Source of the DNA: Euonymus europaeus
Lineage: Eukaryota > Streptophyta > Magnoliopsida > Celastrales > Celastraceae
Reading direction: 5' to 3'
Length of the DNA stretch: 64,000 bases
Assembly: GCA_963580455.1 (NCBI GenBank)
Contig: OY756970.1
Location: 22,010,001-22,074,000, forward strand
Made by a program: the position numbers and the translations under genes. The notes beneath the pieces were generated by a model. It saw nothing but the letters and a program-made list of their open reading frames with translations, ran no database searches and had not been told where the DNA came from. Below are positions 61,077 through 64,000 of this stretch, in pieces (position 1 is the first letter of the stretch; the number at the start of each line of letters is the position of its first letter).

Positions 61077-63068
61077 TTCTACCGATGTTCCCCATATAAA
61101 AGCACATGAAGGGTTGTGGAGAAAAGCTCTTATAATTATCCTGGAAAACCATCCCGAAGTAGCTCAAGCTTCAAGTAACTTAAAAAGTAGAAACTTCTTA
61201 AAACATCAGTCCACATAAAATCACCTTAAAATGTGTTAAAACAGCTGAATTTTTGCCCCAAGAGCTCGTGAAAGTTGATGGATAAGCCATTTGGAGCCCT
61301 TTGGGAAATTTCTTTGCCGTAACATGAACACTGTATCAAACGGCATATCAATTGTATCAGCTGCTTAAGCACTTGGAGCCAAGCCACTGATCGTGGTTCA
61401 TAATTGTTTTCTAATGAACACTAGTGAGTGGCTTCTCTTGTCATCAGTTTGACTGCTATTAAAAAAAAATTGTTGGAGTCTCCATAAGAAGCTCCTAATC
61501 AAAAGGTAAGTATGGTAGACAAAACAACTAAATTTGTTCCAAGAGATGCAAACAAATAAAAATAAAAATAAAATATTCCCAAAGCAAAAAGATATCCCAA
61601 CTACTACCTTTGTAGGAAACAAAATTACAATATCTATAATACCTGGCCGGCTGGACTGTACGTTTTCATAGATTGTCGCATGCAGATGCATTGCTGAACT
61701 ACTTAGCCTTCCAAAATCCCTGAAGAACCAAAAGATAAAGTAAATAACCTTGTTCAACTAACTGGTGAGACAATGAAGAGGCTTCTGGAGAGCCTAGATG
61801 AGGGAGGGGTCGACCATTGACTCCTCCTCATTCACTGGTGCTGCATATACTGCCCAATAACACCGCCGTAGTTGATGCATGGCTATTAGAGGAACACTTT
61901 TTTTTTTCTCTCTCTTCCTCTAAAATTTTCTTCTTTCCTTTCGTCTCCTACTCCTCCTCATCTTCAGAAAGAAAACAGGGAACTGAAGGGAAAGGGAGAC
62001 AAGAGGCCGTCAGGTAGACGAGGGTCTGGCCTCTGTTTAGCCCCTGCCCCCATTGGATTTGTTAATAAGCTTTTTTCCTTCTATTTTTCACATGAGAATA
62101 TGTGCACCCATTATTTTTGCGAGTCATGGCATACATGCCTGAAATATCGTCTCCTTTTATATCCAAATTTATAAAATAATTATTTTATCAAGGATTTTCT
62201 TAACATGTGCCTTTGTGTGCCCAAAGGGCACAAGTTAAGAAAATGTGCTCCCCAATGAAAATGAAATATTTGTTTTTGACACAGCTTTTTGTACAGTTGA
62301 AAATTGTGCATGAGCCTCTTTTCTCCACTTTTATTAACTGCACAATTTTTTAGCATGTATCATTCAACACATGTTAAAAGGACCCTATATTTTTGCTACG
62401 TAGACTTATAAAATTGCAAATTTTACTTTCTGCTTTGCAATTTGATTGAATATATTAGTTATATTATAATATTAAAATCACTAAAATATTCGATAACAGA
62501 TGAAAAACATTAATTTAGGCTTAATTATCCCCAGAATAATCAGAGCAAATGAGTGATTAAACGTTAATCGAGAGTGGATAATGTATAAAGATTCGTATTT
62601 TTACTCATATGACTATTTTAAAAGATGCATTTTACTTTACTGACATAATTGAATATGCAACTTAATTTTTGAGAAAATGATGATATCTAAATATATATTT
62701 TATTAATGTAACTGTATTAAGAGACATATAAATCACTATGTAAAATCGCTTTGTGTAATAAAAATAAAACTCAATTGAAAAGTGAATAGAACATACAGAT
62801 GTCCCCATTATATGCCCTTACAATTCATTGGAAGATACTGTCATGATGATCATAATATAACTGATGTGGACATCGATAACTTGAATAATCCTTCTAGTTT
62901 TTTTTTTAACATACATTTTTCAACTCTGTTGAATCACATACTCTGTTGGTAGTAGCTCCAAACCAACTGATGCGGTGGTAGTAGCTCCATAATTGTAAAT
63001 TAAAAAGAGAAATTGTAATCAGGCAGAATGAACACTCCCACAAAATCTTTTCTGCTGGCGGGAATATC
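61077..63068. other. Intergenic region with one unassigned exon-like segment
   Basis: No gene can be named. On the minus strand at about 61645-61722, between an acceptor (GTTCTTCAG) and a donor (CGGCCAG|GTATT), an open segment reads DFGRLSSSAMHLHATIYENV. It looks like a real exon but I do not recognise the family and found no partner exon. Confidence 0.35.
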
Positions 63069-64000
63069 TTAATGGGAACAAGAACAGCTTGATTCTAAGA
63101 CACTAGCAGCTGCCACCTTAGAACTCCTCTCCCATGTATCTCTAGGTGCCGCCTCTGCATGAGGAATGTGACGAGGATGTTTCTCTCTTTTGTCTCCTTT
63201 TATCTGCTTCAATGCATGCTTCAGAGCAGGCATCAAAGCCTCCACGCATTCAGCAACCGCATTAGGATTACCAGGCATGTTTATGATCTGATAAAAAAAG
63301 ATCAGAAATGAGAAAGACCACTTGGCAGCGTATAACTATGGAACCATGATACTCACAAACACCATATGAAGAACTGAGCCAATGTGAGACATGAAACAAT
63401 ACAACATGTGGCACTTATTCAGAAAAATATTTTAACCTCCAGTTCCACAGTGAGTACTGAAAGAAATGAATTTCTGGGTGTGTGCAGGTGCCTAAATCTG
63501 CACACGTCTCAGTGCAGAGGTTTGCATGCACAAACAAAAATGTTCTTATTTCAATGAATAATTTAACAAATATGTTTTCTTCATAAAATCTAAATGGAAG
63601 CACAATCATAACTGTGGTCTTACCAAAGTTGAACCTCTTATTCCTGCTGCAGAACGTGATAACATAGCAAATGGAGTTACCTGTTTCAAAGGACATAAAG
63701 AGTTACATTAACATTAATTTAAACGCAGTTCAGGGTTCATTTTTCCTATATAGAACAAAAATGGGGGAAAATAAAGATCAAGGATATTCATAATAGCCAA
63801 CAGTTTAATCAAAACTATCGCGAAAACTCTAATTGTATTAACTATTAAGGAATTAGCTTATAAAGTTTCTTCAACAAATCCCATAAAATATCAGACTCGC
63901 GAACATACACATAAGAGCATAAAATTCACGAAGTCCTATGTTCTTTCTCAAATGTCACAGAGAGCTCTTTCAACAGAAAATTTCCTAACACGAAGTGCAA
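63069..64000 (-). CDS. CNX1: Molybdopterin molybdenumtransferase CNX1, C-terminal exons (partial)
   Basis: CNX1 is the cytosolic two-domain (E and G) enzyme that adenylates molybdopterin and inserts molybdate to finish the molybdenum cofactor. Only its last exons are inside the window; the gene continues past 64000. The penultimate exon, 63680-63624, reads [19 protein letters not shown]. The last exon, 63287-63069, reads [18 protein letters not shown], then [19 protein letters not shown], and ends CSCSH-stop. This is the end of the G (MogA-like) domain plus the short plant-specific tail. Both introns are GT-AG and phase 0. The protein feeds cofactor to nitrate reductase, xanthine dehydrogenase and aldehyde oxidases such as the one at 21015-27743. 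Confidence 0.93.

Noticed and set aside
1..64000. CRISPR arrays, bacterial operons, rRNA or tRNA genes
   Set aside because: The window is plant nuclear DNA with intron-split genes. I saw no array-like spacing and no cloverleaf I could support by eye.

Overview
This window looks like nuclear DNA of a flowering plant, most likely a eudicot. The genes are split by many short AT-rich introns. They include a wall-associated kinase, a plant-type aldehyde oxidase, GCP6, tandem cobalamin-independent methionine synthases, RTM2-like small heat-shock proteins and CNX1. The gaps hold MITEs, a Ty1/copia element and LINE remnants. No species can be named from sequence alone.

Layout, left to right. 785-1029 (+): two exons resembling the end of an NDH assembly factor (CRR42-like), probably degenerate. 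1831-8829 (-): a wall-associated kinase gene cut in its kinase domain by a 4.6-kb copia-type element (2614-7217). The element's terminal LTRs face each other in inverted orientation between perfect 5-bp target duplications. 9.5-14 kb: gene-poor, with MITEs. 14767-17665 (+): a complete nine-exon GH3 beta-glucosidase gene. 18395-20203: a non-autonomous Mutator-like element with a 9-bp target duplication. 20230-20690 (-): an RNase H-like remnant. 21015-27743 (-): a complete ten-exon aldehyde oxidase (1370 aa by my exon model). 29166-39295 (-): a complete fifteen-exon gamma-tubulin complex component 6 (1197 aa). 40313-41358 and 41850-42436 (+): two tandem HSP20/RTM2-like genes, one ending in a membrane helix and the other in a CaaX-type box. 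44162-48204 and 53532-57534 (-): two tandem methionine synthase genes with identical exon lengths (765 aa each) and matching promoter blocks. 60197-61076 (+): serine carboxypeptidase fragments. 63069-64000 (-): the last exons of CNX1, the molybdenum insertase, which runs off the right edge.

Functionally these are mostly unrelated housekeeping and accessory genes. There is one link: aldehyde oxidase needs the molybdenum cofactor that CNX1 completes, and both are in this window about 36 kb apart. The least ordinary features are the inverted-LTR retrotransposon, a tandem duplication that copies a splice acceptor in GCP6, a prenylation-type C terminus on a small heat-shock protein, and a GC-AG intron in the GH3 gene. 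I found no convincing new multi-gene system. Exon boundaries were placed by hand from splice signals, reading frame and family knowledge.
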